From assembly GCA_903863035.1 (NCBI GenBank), contig CAIPAT010000301.1, forward strand, positions 1 to 64,000: DNA of 64,000 nucleotides, written 5' to 3'. The notes under the pieces were generated by a model. The model searched no databases, was not told the DNA's origin, and was given only the letters and a program-made list of their open reading frames with translations. Source of the stretch: an uncultured Lentisphaeria bacterium (GTDB lineage: Bacteria; Verrucomicrobiota; Lentisphaeria; Victivallales; Victivallaceae). The position numbers and the translations under genes were made by a program. Shown here piece by piece: positions 44,313 to 53,039 of this stretch. How positions within the stretch are numbered: position 1 is the stretch's first letter; each line of letters starts with the position of its first letter.

Positions 44313-46883
44313 ATGGCAGACAGCAAAAAAGTAAGAAAACTGAAAAAGCATGTTCCGGAGCCGGAAGAATCTTCACAGAATCTGGAAGAGGTGGCGGCGC
44401 TGGAAGCTGAAGCATTGTCCGAAGGCGAGCAGGAAGCTTCCACCGAGACCCAGAAAGGCAGCAATAAATTTATCCGTTCCATGATGGAGTCGAACTTCAT
44501 CGAATATGCTTCATATGTCATTAAAGACCGCGCTATTCCGGACGTGGACGACGGGCTGAAGCCCGTGCAGCGGCGTATTCTATGGTCGCTCCACCGGATG
44601 GATGACGGCAAATTTCACAAGGTGGCGAACGTCATCGGACATACCATGCAGTTTCATCCGCATGGAGACGCTTCCATCGGCGATGCGCTGGTCGTGCTGG
44701 CCAATAAAGAATATTTCATGGAAAAGCAGGGAAATTTCGGTAACGTTTACACCGGGGATCCATCTTCCGCCGCGCGTTATATTGAGGCCCGGCTTTCCCA
44801 TCTGGGCCGCGAGGTCTTGTTCAACGAAGATATTACCGAATTTGTGGATTCCTACGACGGGCGGAATAAGGAGCCGGTAGTGCTGCCGGTCAAAATTCCG
44901 TCGCTGCTGATGCTCGGTGCGGAAGGCATCGCCGTTGTGATGGCGACTAAGATCATGCCGCATAACTTCTGCGAACTGCTCCAGGCGCAGATTGCCGTCC
45001 TGAAAGGTGAAGAATTTGAACTTTATCCGGACTTTCAGCAGGGCGGTATGATGGATGTCTCCGAATATGACGAAGGCAACGGCAAAATCACGCTGCGGGC
45101 TAAAATTGACTTTGACGGCAGAAAACTTATTATCCGTGAAGTCCCGGCAACCACGAACACGGAAAAGTTGATCGCCTCGATTGAAAAGGCCGCGGAGAAA
45201 AGCAAGATCAAGATAGCCGCAATCAATGATTATACCGCTGAAAGCGTGGAAATCGAAATTACCCCGATGCGCGGTTACGATCCGGAGAAAGCCCTGCAGG
45301 CGCTGTATACTTATACCGATTGCGCGGTATCTGTTTCCGTGAACATGATGGTTATCTGCGAGAATAAACCGGTGCAGATGAATGTTCAAAGCGTAATCCG
45401 GCGCAATACTGAAAAGCTGCTGGAGTATCTCAAACTTGAACTGGAAATCGACCTGCGCAAGCAGAATGAACTGTTCCACTCCAAGACCCTTGCCCAGATA
45501 TTCATTGAGAACCGCATTTACAAGCGGATTGAGAAATGCGAGTCCTATGAAGTTGTAGTCGCTGAAGTCCACAAGGGACTGCTGCCGTACCGTAAAATGC
45601 TTAAACGCGATGTTACTGATGATGATGTGGAAAAACTGCTGGCAATCCAGATCCGCCGGATTTCGCTTTTCGACATCCGCAAAAATCAGGAAGAACTGTC
45701 TGAGATACTGAAAAACATTGAAGAGATCCACCGCAACCTGAAGCATCTGAATGCTTACGCCATAAAATATATTCAGGAGCTGCTGGATAAATACGGTTCG
45801 ATGTTTCCTCGCCGTACCAAAATAGAGACCTTCGGCAAAATAGACCGCAAGGCTGCGGCGCTGAACAATATCAAAGTCGGCTGGGACCGCAAGAACTGCT
45901 ATATCGGCACCAATATCAAGAGTGAAGACAATGTCACCTGCAATGAATTCGATCATCTGCTCTGTGTCGAGCGCAACGGCAATTACAAGATCATCAATAT
46001 CCCGGAGAAGATTTTTATTGACCGGCTTTATGATTTCAGGAAATATGATCCGGCAATAGAATTCGGCGTGGTCTACAAAGACACTAAAAGTGGTAAATGT
46101 TACGGGAAGCGCTGTGTCATCAATAAATTCATTACGGACAAACAGTACCGGATATGTCCGGCCGGATGCCGTCTGGAACTGATTACGCCGCGACCGGATT
46201 CGATTTACGAAATGACTGTAGACACCAAAAGAAAAGAGAACAGGAAGTCCGAAATAAACCTGAAGGAAATGCCGCTGCGCACTCCCAAAGCCCGCGGTCT
46301 GCTGATCAGCTCCAAACCGTTGCTGAAACTGAACCACGTCCGGTATCTTGAAGTTGAAGAACTGGCCGCGTTTGTAGCGGAAGTGATTCCTGAAGATGAT
46401 GAAAACGAATCGGTCGACGTTGAAGCCGTTGAACAGGAAACTGTCGCCGTGGTGACAGAAGAAATATCTGTTGAAATAGAAGAATTCGAACTGGAAGAAC
46501 CAGTTCTCAAAACGGTAAAAAAAGGCAGAAAGCCAGTGCCGCAACCGCCGGCGGCGTCAAAGCCGGAAAAGAAAACTATGCCGCAAGTAGTTCCGGCTGA
46601 GGACTCTGTGCCTGTCGCGAAACAGAAAGCCAAAGCGGCTCCGGTTAAAGAGCAAACCATTGAGCCGGAGATGAAAGAGAAAGCATCAGCCAAAACTGCC
46701 AAAGCCAGTAAGGATGATGAAATTTTACTCGGATTGGAAATAGAAAACGTTCCGCCTGAAAGCAGTAAAAAAGATAACAGTGCCAAAACAAAGTCGGCTG
46801 TAAAATCCGGTAAGAAGTCAGACCGCAATAACAACAATGACGATGATGATTTCGGAATTATTCAGCCTGGATTTGACTTTTAA
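44313..46883 (+). CDS. parC: Type IIA DNA topoisomerase subunit A (ParC-like) with long acidic/basic tail
   Basis: The DNA-cleaving partner of the upstream ParE-like subunit. The winged-helix domain has RAIPDVDDGLKPVQRRIL and GDASIGDALV, with catalytic Tyr156 in AARYIEARLS. The tower and coiled-coil regions follow (SVNMMVICENKPV, KHLNAYAIKYIQELLDKYG). Residues about 510-690 are a degenerate C-terminal beta region. The last 170 residues are low-complexity, rich in Glu, Lys, Pro and Ala, ending DDDDFGIIQPGFDF; a 45-residue acidic N-terminal extension is also unusual. The pair parE-parC plus the amidohydrolase 26 bases on form an operon. Confidence 0.9.
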   Translation: MADSKKVRKLKKHVPEPEESSQNLEEVAALEAEALSEGEQEASTETQKGSNKFIRSMMESNFIEYASYVIKDRAIPDVDDGLKPVQRRILWSLHRMDDGKFHKVANVIGHTMQFHPHGDASIGDALVVLANKEYFMEKQGNFGNVYTGDPSSAARYIEARLSHLGREVLFNEDITEFVDSYDGRNKEPVVLPVKIPSLLMLGAEGIAVVMATKIMPHNFCELLQAQIAVLKGEEFELYPDFQQGGMMDVSEYDEGNGKITLRAKIDFDGRKLIIREVPATTNTEKLIASIEKAAEKSKIKIAAINDYTAESVEIEITPMRGYDPEKALQALYTYTDCAVSVSVNMMVICENKPVQMNVQSVIRRNTEKLLEYLKLELEIDLRKQNELFHSKTLAQIFIENRIYKRIEKCESYEVVVAEVHKGLLPYRKMLKRDVTDDDVEKLLAIQIRRISLFDIRKNQEELSEILKNIEEIHRNLKHLNAYAIKYIQELLDKYGSMFPRRTKIETFGKIDRKAAALNNIKVGWDRKNCYIGTNIKSEDNVTCNEFDHLLCVERNGNYKIINIPEKIFIDRLYDFRKYDPAIEFGVVYKDTKSGKCYGKRCVINKFITDKQYRICPAGCRLELITPRPDSIYEMTVDTKRKENRKSEINLKEMPLRTPKARGLLISSKPLLKLNHVRYLEVEELAAFVAEVIPEDDENESVDVEAVEQETVAVVTEEISVEIEEFELEEPVLKTVKKGRKPVPQPPAASKPEKKTMPQVVPAEDSVPVAKQKAKAAPVKEQTIEPEMKEKASAKTAKASKDDEILLGLEIENVPPESSKKDNSAKTKSAVKSGKKSDRNNNNDDDDFGIIQPGFDF

Positions 46884-46909
46884 TCCCGCAATGTGATTGA
46901 GAGGACATC

Positions 46910-48082
46910 ATGAAAGACTTTCATAAAAGTACGGCTGGCGCAATTAATAAAAACGCACTTGCGGTTAAAGCCGTTTCCGATGCGATTCATGCCCGTCCGG
47001 AGATTGGATTCGAAGAATTCAACGCCGTCAACGCTCAGCTTGATCTACTTAAAAATGCCGGGTTCCGCATCAAAAATCCGGTTGGCTCCCTGCCCACGGC
47101 ATTTAAAGCCGAGTGCGGCGAAGGCTCGCCTGTTTTTTGCCTGTTAAGCGAATACGATGCGCTTCCGGAACTCGGCCATGCCTGCGGGCACAACCTGATT
47201 GCGGGGTCAGCCGTTGCGGCCGGGCTGGCGGTTAAAGACGTAATGGAGCAGGAGTCCATTGCCGGCAGATTAGTGATAATGGGAACTCCCGGCGAAGAGT
47301 CCAAAGGCGGAAAAGTAATCATGCTGGAGGAAAATGCCTTTGAAGGGATAGACGCATGTGCAATGGCACATCCGTTTCAGGTTACCGGCCCGGATTCCGG
47401 CAATCTGGCAGTATCCCGCTATGACGTTATTTTTTCCGGTAAAGCCGCGCATGCCGCTTCGGAACCGGAAGCCGGAATTAACGCGCTTGACGCGATAAAT
47501 CTATTATTCTGCGGTATCAATGCCTGGCGGCAGCAGCTTCATGAGACGTCCAGGATTCATGGAATCATTACTGAAGGCGGGGTCGCGCCAAACATCATTC
47601 CTGAAAGGTCCAGCGCGTTCTTCTACATCCGGGCCGTAGACAACACCATCCGCGATGCGATGGAAGCCCGCTTTGAGAATATTGTCAAAGGCGCAGCGCT
47701 GATGACCGGATGCGATTATCAATGTTCAAAAATTCCTCATTCTTACGATGCCAATATTCCTAATGCCCCGTTGAATGGTTTAGTGATGGAACTGGTAGCG
47801 CAGTTGAAGATGGACCCGCAAACTGTCAGCAGTAAAATTTCCACAGACTTTGCCAATGTAACTCAGCAAATTCCAGGAGTAAGTTTCTTCTTCCGGGCGA
47901 CACAAGATCAGATTTCATTGCATTCAAGGGAGTTTGCGAAAGCAGCCGGCGATATTTTTGCTTTTGAGCAGGCTATGCTGGCGGCCCGGGTGCTTGCCGT
48001 TACCGCCCTTACATATTTCACAGACGGAAAACTGCGCGAAGCAGTCAAGGCGGATTTTGACAGACGGAAAACGGGGAAATAG
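46910..48082 (+). CDS. M20-family amidohydrolase (AbgB/ACY1L2-like)
   Basis: A metal-dependent amidohydrolase or peptidase. Metal-site motifs are HARPEIGFEE, GHACGHN (about residue 87), PGEESKGGK and AMAHPFQ. The dimerisation domain lies at about 180-290 (SGKAAHAASEPEAGINALD) and contains the second-site GVAPNIIPE. The sequence is closest in outline to p-aminobenzoyl-glutamate hydrolase subunit B and the ACY1L2 group, so aminoacyl or acyl-amino substrates are likely. 390 aa. GAGAGGAC precedes the ATG. It is the third gene after parE-parC and converges on prfA, with 18 bases between the stops. Confidence 0.9.
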   Translation: MKDFHKSTAGAINKNALAVKAVSDAIHARPEIGFEEFNAVNAQLDLLKNAGFRIKNPVGSLPTAFKAECGEGSPVFCLLSEYDALPELGHACGHNLIAGSAVAAGLAVKDVMEQESIAGRLVIMGTPGEESKGGKVIMLEENAFEGIDACAMAHPFQVTGPDSGNLAVSRYDVIFSGKAAHAASEPEAGINALDAINLLFCGINAWRQQLHETSRIHGIITEGGVAPNIIPERSSAFFYIRAVDNTIRDAMEARFENIVKGAALMTGCDYQCSKIPHSYDANIPNAPLNGLVMELVAQLKMDPQTVSSKISTDFANVTQQIPGVSFFFRATQDQISLHSREFAKAAGDIFAFEQAMLAARVLAVTALTYFTDGKLREAVKADFDRRKTGK

Positions 48083-48100
48083 AACTGAGTTCAGGAGCTA

Positions 48101-49189
48101 TTACATCTGCTGATTCAAGGCTTCAAGGCGGCGTTCACTGTCCACCTTGATAATCTGTTCAAAGAGCGGTTCCAGCGCACCTTCCATCAGCGTAGGGAGG
48201 TCGAAAACAGATACTCCGTAACGATGGTCGGTAACCCGGTTCTGCGGGAAATTATATGTTCTGATCCGCTCGCTGCGGTCACCGGTACCAACCTGGGCGC
48301 GTTTGTCAGCGGCCTGTTTGGCGGATTCTTCCTGCTGCTGACGTTCAAGCAGTCTTGCGCGCAGGATTCGCATAGCGATTTCTTTGTTGCGGTGCTGGGA
48401 TTTTTCCTGCTGGCTGGCTACGGCAAGTCCGGTCGGCAAGTGAGTGACACGCACGGCGGAGTCGGTGGTGTTGACGCACTGTCCGCCGGGGCCGGATGAG
48501 CGATAAACGTCAATCCGCAAATCTTCCGCCCTGATCTCGATTTCAACTTCTTCTGCTTCAGCCATTACCGCTACGGTAATGGTCGAAGTATGAATGCGTC
48601 CGCCGGATTCAGTGGAGGGAATGCGCTGTACGCGATGTACGCCGCATTCATATTTCATCCGGGAAAAAGCATCTTCGCCGGCCAGTGAGAACGCTACACT
48701 TTTCAGTCCTCCAAGTTCACTGGCGGACATATCAAGGATTTCCATTTTCCAGTTCTTATGCTCGGCATATCTGGAATATGCCCGGAAGAGCTCCCCCGCA
48801 AACAGTGAGGCTTCTTCGCCGCCGGCTGCTGGACGGAGTTCAACAATAATATTCCTGGAGTCATTCTGATCCGGTGGAAGCAACGCAAACCGAACAGTGG
48901 ATTCAAGAGTGGCAATTTCATTATTCAGGGCATCAATATCTGCCTGGATAAGGCTTTTAAGTTCCTCGTCCTGTTCCGCCATCATCGCCGAGTTCTCTTC
49001 AAGCTCTTTCAGTGCCGCGCACCAGCGGTTATAACTGCGGAAAAGACCGTTCATGCGCTGATGTTCGCGGGAAACTTTTTTCAACTCCAGATGATTGGCA
49101 TAAATCGCCGGATCAGCTAATTTGCTTTCCAATTCTTTGAAGCGCAACTTACTGGATTCTATATAGCGGCAGATGTCTTGAGGAGTCAT
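48101..49189 (-). CDS. prfA: Peptide chain release factor 1
   Basis: It recognises UAA and UAG and triggers hydrolysis of peptidyl-tRNA. The peptidyl-transferase GGQ motif is SSGPGGQCVNTTDSAVR (about residue 233). The stop-codon tripeptide region HRVQRIPSTESGGRIHTS has the RF1 form P-x-T (PST) rather than the RF2 SPF. 362 aa is standard. It starts 78 bases after rpmE, beyond an intrinsic terminator, so it may rely on read-through or its own promoter. prmC, which methylates the GGQ glutamine and often follows prfA, is not adjacent. Confidence 0.96.
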   Translation of the reverse strand: MTPQDICRYIESSKLRFKELESKLADPAIYANHLELKKVSREHQRMNGLFRSYNRWCAALKELEENSAMMAEQDEELKSLIQADIDALNNEIATLESTVRFALLPPDQNDSRNIIVELRPAAGGEEASLFAGELFRAYSRYAEHKNWKMEILDMSASELGGLKSVAFSLAGEDAFSRMKYECGVHRVQRIPSTESGGRIHTSTITVAVMAEAEEVEIEIRAEDLRIDVYRSSGPGGQCVNTTDSAVRVTHLPTGLAVASQQEKSQHRNKEIAMRILRARLLERQQQEESAKQAADKRAQVGTGDRSERIRTYNFPQNRVTDHRYGVSVFDLPTLMEGALEPLFEQIIKVDSERRLEALNQQM

Positions 49190-49207
49190 AACCAGCTCGT
49201 GAATAAA

Positions 49208-49257
49208 TAAAAAACGCCTGTTAACCCGACACCATGGAAGTGTGCGTCAACAGGCGT
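49208..49257 (-). terminator. Intrinsic terminator after rpmE
   Basis: On the minus strand a perfect 9-bp stem (ACGCCTGTT with AACAGGCGT) encloses a further ACAC/GTGT pairing and is followed by six T. It begins 11 bases after the rpmE stop and ends 19 bases before the prfA start. Confidence 0.85.
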
Positions 49258-49267
49258 AAATATCAAA

Positions 49268-49477
49268 TTATTGTTCAGACTTGATACCGTAACGCTGGCG
49301 GAATCTTTCAACACGACCCGCTGTATCAATAAATTTCTGTTTCCCGGTAAAGAACGGGTGGCACTTGGCGCAGATACCGACTTTGATATCATTACGGGTG
49401 GATTTGGTTTCCCAAACTTCACCGCAGGCGCAGACGATCTTTGTACTTCCGTATTTCGGATGAATATCTTTCTTCAT
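49268..49477 (-). CDS. rpmE: 50S ribosomal protein bL31 (zinc-binding form)
   Basis: A 69-residue large-subunit protein at the central protuberance, bridging to the small subunit. Four Cys in [13 protein letters not shown] and [15 protein letters not shown] make it the zinc-binding C+ type. The start [10 protein letters not shown] and the end [11 protein letters not shown] are those of the family. No C-minus paralogue is seen here. Confidence 0.97.
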   Translation of the reverse strand: MKKDIHPKYGSTKIVCACGEVWETKSTRNDIKVGICAKCHPFFTGKQKFIDTAGRVERFRQRYGIKSEQ

Positions 49478-49671
49478 TTTTTTGATAAACCTTGTTTTAA
49501 AGTTATATTTAAAGTTATTAAATTAAGCATATAGTTAATGATGTTTAATTAATCAAAAGTCTGAGAATATATACCGTAAGTATGAATATGCAAGAACTTT
49601 TGGTTCAGTTTTGAAAAAAAATGCTAATTTTTGAATAAAACGTCTTTTGAAAGAGCAAAGGAATACGTATA

Positions 49672-50163
49672 ATGAGTAATGACAGACCGCTGTGGGCGCC
49701 ATGGAGAATTGAGTTTATCACAGGTGAAAAGGAAAAACGATGCTTTCTGTGCGGCAAAGAAACGGCTAATCCGGCATGGCCTGAAGAAAATCTGGTAATA
49801 TTTCGCGGCAGCACGTCATTTGTTATTCTGAATCGCTATCCTTATAATTCAGGACATCTGATGATTGCGCCATATTCCCATACGGGTGATATTTCTGCAT
49901 TGACTGCTGAAGAACGTTATGAAATTATGGACTTGTGCGTAAAGTCAAAAGAAATACTTCAAAAAACCATATTTCCGGATGCATTTAATGTCGGATTCAA
50001 TCTCGGCACTGCGGCCGGGGCCGGGATTGCAGATCATCTGCACATGCATATTGTGCCGCGCTGGGCAGGGGATACTAATTTCATGCCGGTAATCAGCGAC
50101 ACCAGATGCGTGCCTCAAGCGCTTGAGGCAACAGCCGCACTCCTCAAGGCAAACTGGAAATAA
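49672..50163 (+). CDS. HIT-family nucleotide hydrolase/phosphorylase (Ap4A type)
   Basis: A 163-residue histidine-triad protein. The active site is DHLHMHIVPRW (His121, His123, His125). The N-terminus RPLWAPWRIEFITG and the CFLCGKE knuckle are those of the actinobacterial and archaeal Ap4A phosphorylase/hydrolase branch (APA2-like HIT proteins). It probably acts on diadenosine polyphosphates or adenylated small molecules in the cytoplasm. AAAGGAA precedes the ATG at the usual spacing. It converges with the HPt gene, with 12 bases between the stops. Confidence 0.92.
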   Translation: MSNDRPLWAPWRIEFITGEKEKRCFLCGKETANPAWPEENLVIFRGSTSFVILNRYPYNSGHLMIAPYSHTGDISALTAEERYEIMDLCVKSKEILQKTIFPDAFNVGFNLGTAAGAGIADHLHMHIVPRWAGDTNFMPVISDTRCVPQALEATAALLKANWK

Positions 50164-50175
50164 TGTGCTTAATCT

Positions 50176-50532
50176 CTACTGCTTTGGGAGAACATCGATA
50201 AGAGCATGCATTTCCTTTTCCATAACAGTAAGCATTGCTTCAGCTTCAGCAGGTTCCTGACGTTTTCCGGCCTGTTCCAGTTTCAAAGCAACAGCATTAA
50301 TTCGTTCAAGGCAAAGCGTGGCGGCTTCCCCCTTCACCAGGTGGGCAGTAGAAATCCATACGGGATAATCCTTAGCCGCAATTGCCGTTTTGAGGGTTTT
50401 TAATTTATCCGGTATCCCGTCGGCAAAATACTGCAACATCTCATCCAGTAATTCCGCATTGTCGCAAAAATTTTCCAGAGCAGTTTCTTTTGCCAGAACC
50501 CGCAGACCTTCAGGAATATATTCCTCGCTCAT
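50176..50532 (-). CDS. Histidine phosphotransfer (HPt) domain protein
   Basis: A 118-residue four-helix HPt protein that relays phosphoryl groups between receiver domains. The phosphorylatable His64 is in STAHLVKGEAATL, the usual H-x2-K-G-x-A/S pattern. It opens with a short N-terminal segment and has no catalytic domain. It lies 20 bases downstream of a stand-alone receiver and in line with the receiver-kinase fusion gene, so those receivers are probable partners. No histidine kinase is in the window, so the phosphate source is unknown. Confidence 0.9.
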   Translation of the reverse strand: MSEEYIPEGLRVLAKETALENFCDNAELLDEMLQYFADGIPDKLKTLKTAIAAKDYPVWISTAHLVKGEAATLCLERINAVALKLEQAGKRQEPAEAEAMLTVMEKEMHALIDVLPKQ

Positions 50533-50552
50533 TTTTTATCCTCCATGATTAT

Positions 50553-50972
50553 TTAATCGAGCAAATGTGAAAGTTTATTTTTTAATACTGAACATAAATT
50601 TTCCATGGACAAAGGTTTGGCGATTATTTCGTCCATGCCGGCTTCATAACATTTTCGTTGCTCGTCCGGCATAATGCCGGCAGTCAAAGCAATAATCGGA
50701 ATATGGTTTGGAGGATTGCGTTGTTTTTCCAGTTCGCGAATCGTGGCTGTTGCCTCCAGACCATCTATTCCAGGCATATTTACATCCACAAAGACTAAAT
50801 TCCAGCTGCCGGAGTTAAACTGCTGCAATAGCTCTTCCCCGTCAACAGCAACACTTACAGAACATCCACACTGCTGCAGAAGACTCGCCATAATCTTCCG
50901 GTTAACCGGACTGTCGTCGGCAATTAAAACCGCAGGAACCATCTTCCACTTAAAACTATATACCATTTCCAT
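50553..50972 (-). CDS. Stand-alone response regulator receiver
   Basis: A single CheY-like receiver with acidic pocket Asp19/Asp20 (LIADDSPVNRK), phospho-acceptor Asp63 (VFVDVNMPGIDG), Thr in ALTAG and Lys in IIAKPLS. The pattern with VNRK and the NMPGIDG loop is typical of the receivers found in hybrid histidine kinases and Barr-like relays, which exchange phosphate with HPt proteins. An HPt gene follows after 20 bases. The ATG at residue 11 (MVPAVLIADD) is an equally possible start, giving 129 aa. The upstream fusion gene ends 23 bases before it. Confidence 0.92.
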   Translation of the reverse strand: MEMVYSFKWKMVPAVLIADDSPVNRKIMASLLQQCGCSVSVAVDGEELLQQFNSGSWNLVFVDVNMPGIDGLEATATIRELEKQRNPPNHIPIIALTAGIMPDEQRKCYEAGMDEIIAKPLSMENLCSVLKNKLSHLLD

Positions 50973-50995
50973 TTGTCACTTTCAATCATATCCGA

Positions 50996-53017
50996 TTACT
51001 GACCGGAAGGAGATTTTTTATCTTTATCTTTATCTTTGCTTATCGGAACTGCCGCATCCTTATCCTTATCTTTGCTTATCGGAACTGCCGCATCTTTATC
51101 CTTATCTTTGCTTATCGGAACTGCCGCATCCTTATCCTTATCTTTGCTTATCGGAACTGCCGCATCTTTATCCTTATCTTTGCTTATCGGAACTGCCGCG
51201 AAATCAGAAGATCCGCAGTTGGGGCACTTGTATGACTCTTCCGAGGCTTTGCTGTATTCCTCGGGAGTCATTTTATCAATATTTTTGATTTCTGGAAGTG
51301 CGAATACACGACTGCATTTATGACATTTCATTGCTGGCGCCACTTGGCCTCCGCAGCGTGTGCATTGGGCCTGGCTGATATCTTTGAGCCGGCGCTCTTC
51401 TGTAAAATTACATTTTTTACAGATAACCGTCATCTCCGGTCCCTGAAGCACCGTCTGCGGTACATCGTTTCGGGTAAAAATATTATACCCAACAATTCCG
51501 GCCGCGACAGATATTACCAGCAGCAGTACAGAGAGGGCGATTATTTTGAACTGCATCTGAGTCAATGACTTCAGTGAATCAAGCAAATTACCGACTTCAA
51601 TTATTTGAATCGCATTTTTCTTTGCCGGCCGGCTAATCGCGGTTTTGACAAAAATATCATCCAGCACTACCATTCTGGCGCGGAGAAGGTCAGGATCTCT
51701 TTCCATTAAATCATCGTTTTTATGTACCGGTTGAACAGCCAGGTCGTCTTCCACCATTCTGCTGCTGCCTTTTTTCTTATCTACCTGTGACAGCAGCATG
51801 CGGCATTTGTTATATTCGATCAAGTTGGAGAAAACATTTTCTAGTTCTTCTTCAGAAGGCCGGTGCTCTGGATTTTTTTCCAGCATGGCAAGAATGGCAT
51901 TTGAAAAATACTCTGTAATATTCTGGTCATAATTCCGCAATGAAGGCGGAACCAGATTGATTTGCCGGAAAATTCCGACAGAAGGGCGGTCAGAATAAAA
52001 AGGGTTGTCTCCGGTAACAGACTGGTAAATAGTTATGCCGAGGCTGTAGATGTCACTTTTTGAGGTTACCGGAAATTCCATTGTCAGGCATTCCGGAGAA
52101 ATATAGCCGGTAGTGGTCCAGTTTTCCGCATTTAGCGGCATTGCCGCCGATTTTCTCGAAACGACTATTCCGAAATCACCAAGTTTGTATTGTCCTTCGG
52201 CGATAAGAATATTCCCGGGGTTTACATCAAGATGAACCAGTCCGTTATCGCGAAGATTTTTGATTCCGCGAACAATATCCAGTCCCATCTGTGCGGCTTC
52301 AAGCTCGTTCAATTTCTTGTGTTTCAGAACTTTCAGTAAATCTGCGTCCACCGCATATTCCTGTACCAGATAAATTCGCTCGTAATACTTGCCTATATCA
52401 TAGATTTTCAGAACATAAGGGGAATCAATTTTACTGAATTTTTTGGCTTCTTCAATATAGCTTTTCACCATATCATCAGGGATGACGGTATCTCTGAAAA
52501 GTTTTAAAGCAAACTTTTTGTCACTGTTTTTGGTATCATTTACCAGAAATACCACGGAATGAGAACCATATCCGAGCATTTTCTCGACCCGGTATTTACC
52601 GTCAAAAACGATGTGTTCTCTGACCAGCTCAAAGTCACGCTTATGCAAAGAGGAGATGTCCAGCGTGGTTTTCAACTTTGCGATGAGGTGCGCTTCTTTC
52701 ACTGGTTTTACCAGATAATCATCTGCTCCGGCATTAAGGCCGTCAAGAATATCATTTTCTTCATCAAGCGCTGATACAATAATAATCGGAACGGATGCAC
52801 CGGCTGGATGTTTCCTGATTTCGCGGCATGCATCCAGTCCGCTCATAACTGGCATGTCGACGTCAAGAATCAGCAGTTCAGGAGAATTTACCAGAAAAGA
52901 TTCTACAGCTTCTTTTCCGTCATTGCAAGAAATAACCTCATGGCCCATCATAGAAAGCATGCTTTCATACGACTTCCTGACAATCAGACTGTCATCGGCA
53001 ATTAATATCTTAGCCAT
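50996..53017 (-). CDS. Receiver-Ser/Thr kinase-membrane-zinc ribbon fusion (paralogue 1, with repeat tail)
   Basis: A 673-residue signalling protein. Residues 1-120 are a receiver (Asp8, Asp9, acceptor Asp52, Lys in LVKPVKEAHL). Residues about 140-400 are a Hanks-type kinase with glycine loop GYGSHSVVF, beta3 Lys in FALKLFRD, catalytic loop VHLDVNPGN, DFG in LGDFGIVV and SDIYSLGI. The catalytic loop has Leu for Arg and Asn where Lys is usual. A single hydrophobic span lies near 487-511. Beyond it are several zinc-ribbon CxxC knuckles (CKKC, CTRC, CHKC, CPNC) and then five copies of AAVPISKDKDKD. The paralogue at 54037 lacks that tail. This is the largest member of the signalling island. Confidence 0.9.
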   Translation of the reverse strand: MAKILIADDSLIVRKSYESMLSMMGHEVISCNDGKEAVESFLVNSPELLILDVDMPVMSGLDACREIRKHPAGASVPIIIVSALDEENDILDGLNAGADDYLVKPVKEAHLIAKLKTTLDISSLHKRDFELVREHIVFDGKYRVEKMLGYGSHSVVFLVNDTKNSDKKFALKLFRDTVIPDDMVKSYIEEAKKFSKIDSPYVLKIYDIGKYYERIYLVQEYAVDADLLKVLKHKKLNELEAAQMGLDIVRGIKNLRDNGLVHLDVNPGNILIAEGQYKLGDFGIVVSRKSAAMPLNAENWTTTGYISPECLTMEFPVTSKSDIYSLGITIYQSVTGDNPFYSDRPSVGIFRQINLVPPSLRNYDQNITEYFSNAILAMLEKNPEHRPSEEELENVFSNLIEYNKCRMLLSQVDKKKGSSRMVEDDLAVQPVHKNDDLMERDPDLLRARMVVLDDIFVKTAISRPAKKNAIQIIEVGNLLDSLKSLTQMQFKIIALSVLLLVISVAAGIVGYNIFTRNDVPQTVLQGPEMTVICKKCNFTEERRLKDISQAQCTRCGGQVAPAMKCHKCSRVFALPEIKNIDKMTPEEYSKASEESYKCPNCGSSDFAAVPISKDKDKDAAVPISKDKDKDAAVPISKDKDKDAAVPISKDKDKDAAVPISKDKDKDKKSPSGQ
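51020..51201 (-). repeat. Five 36-bp tandem repeats in a coding tail, with alternating 72-bp pattern
   Basis: The core GCTTATCGGAACTGCCGC (plus strand) recurs exactly every 36 bases, beginning at 51038, 51074, 51110, 51146 and 51182. The bases between cores alternate between CATCC and CATCT, so the array grew as 72-bp pairs. Each unit encodes AAVPISKDKDKD at the end of the fusion kinase. Confidence 0.92.
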
Positions 53018-53039
53018 ATCATTTCTCCTAATAAGGTTG

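Noticed and set aside
44580-46544. A 654-codon open frame on the minus strand opposite parC
   Set aside because: It is fully antisense to a well-supported topoisomerase gene, is rich in Phe, His and Arg as mirror frames are, and resembles no family.
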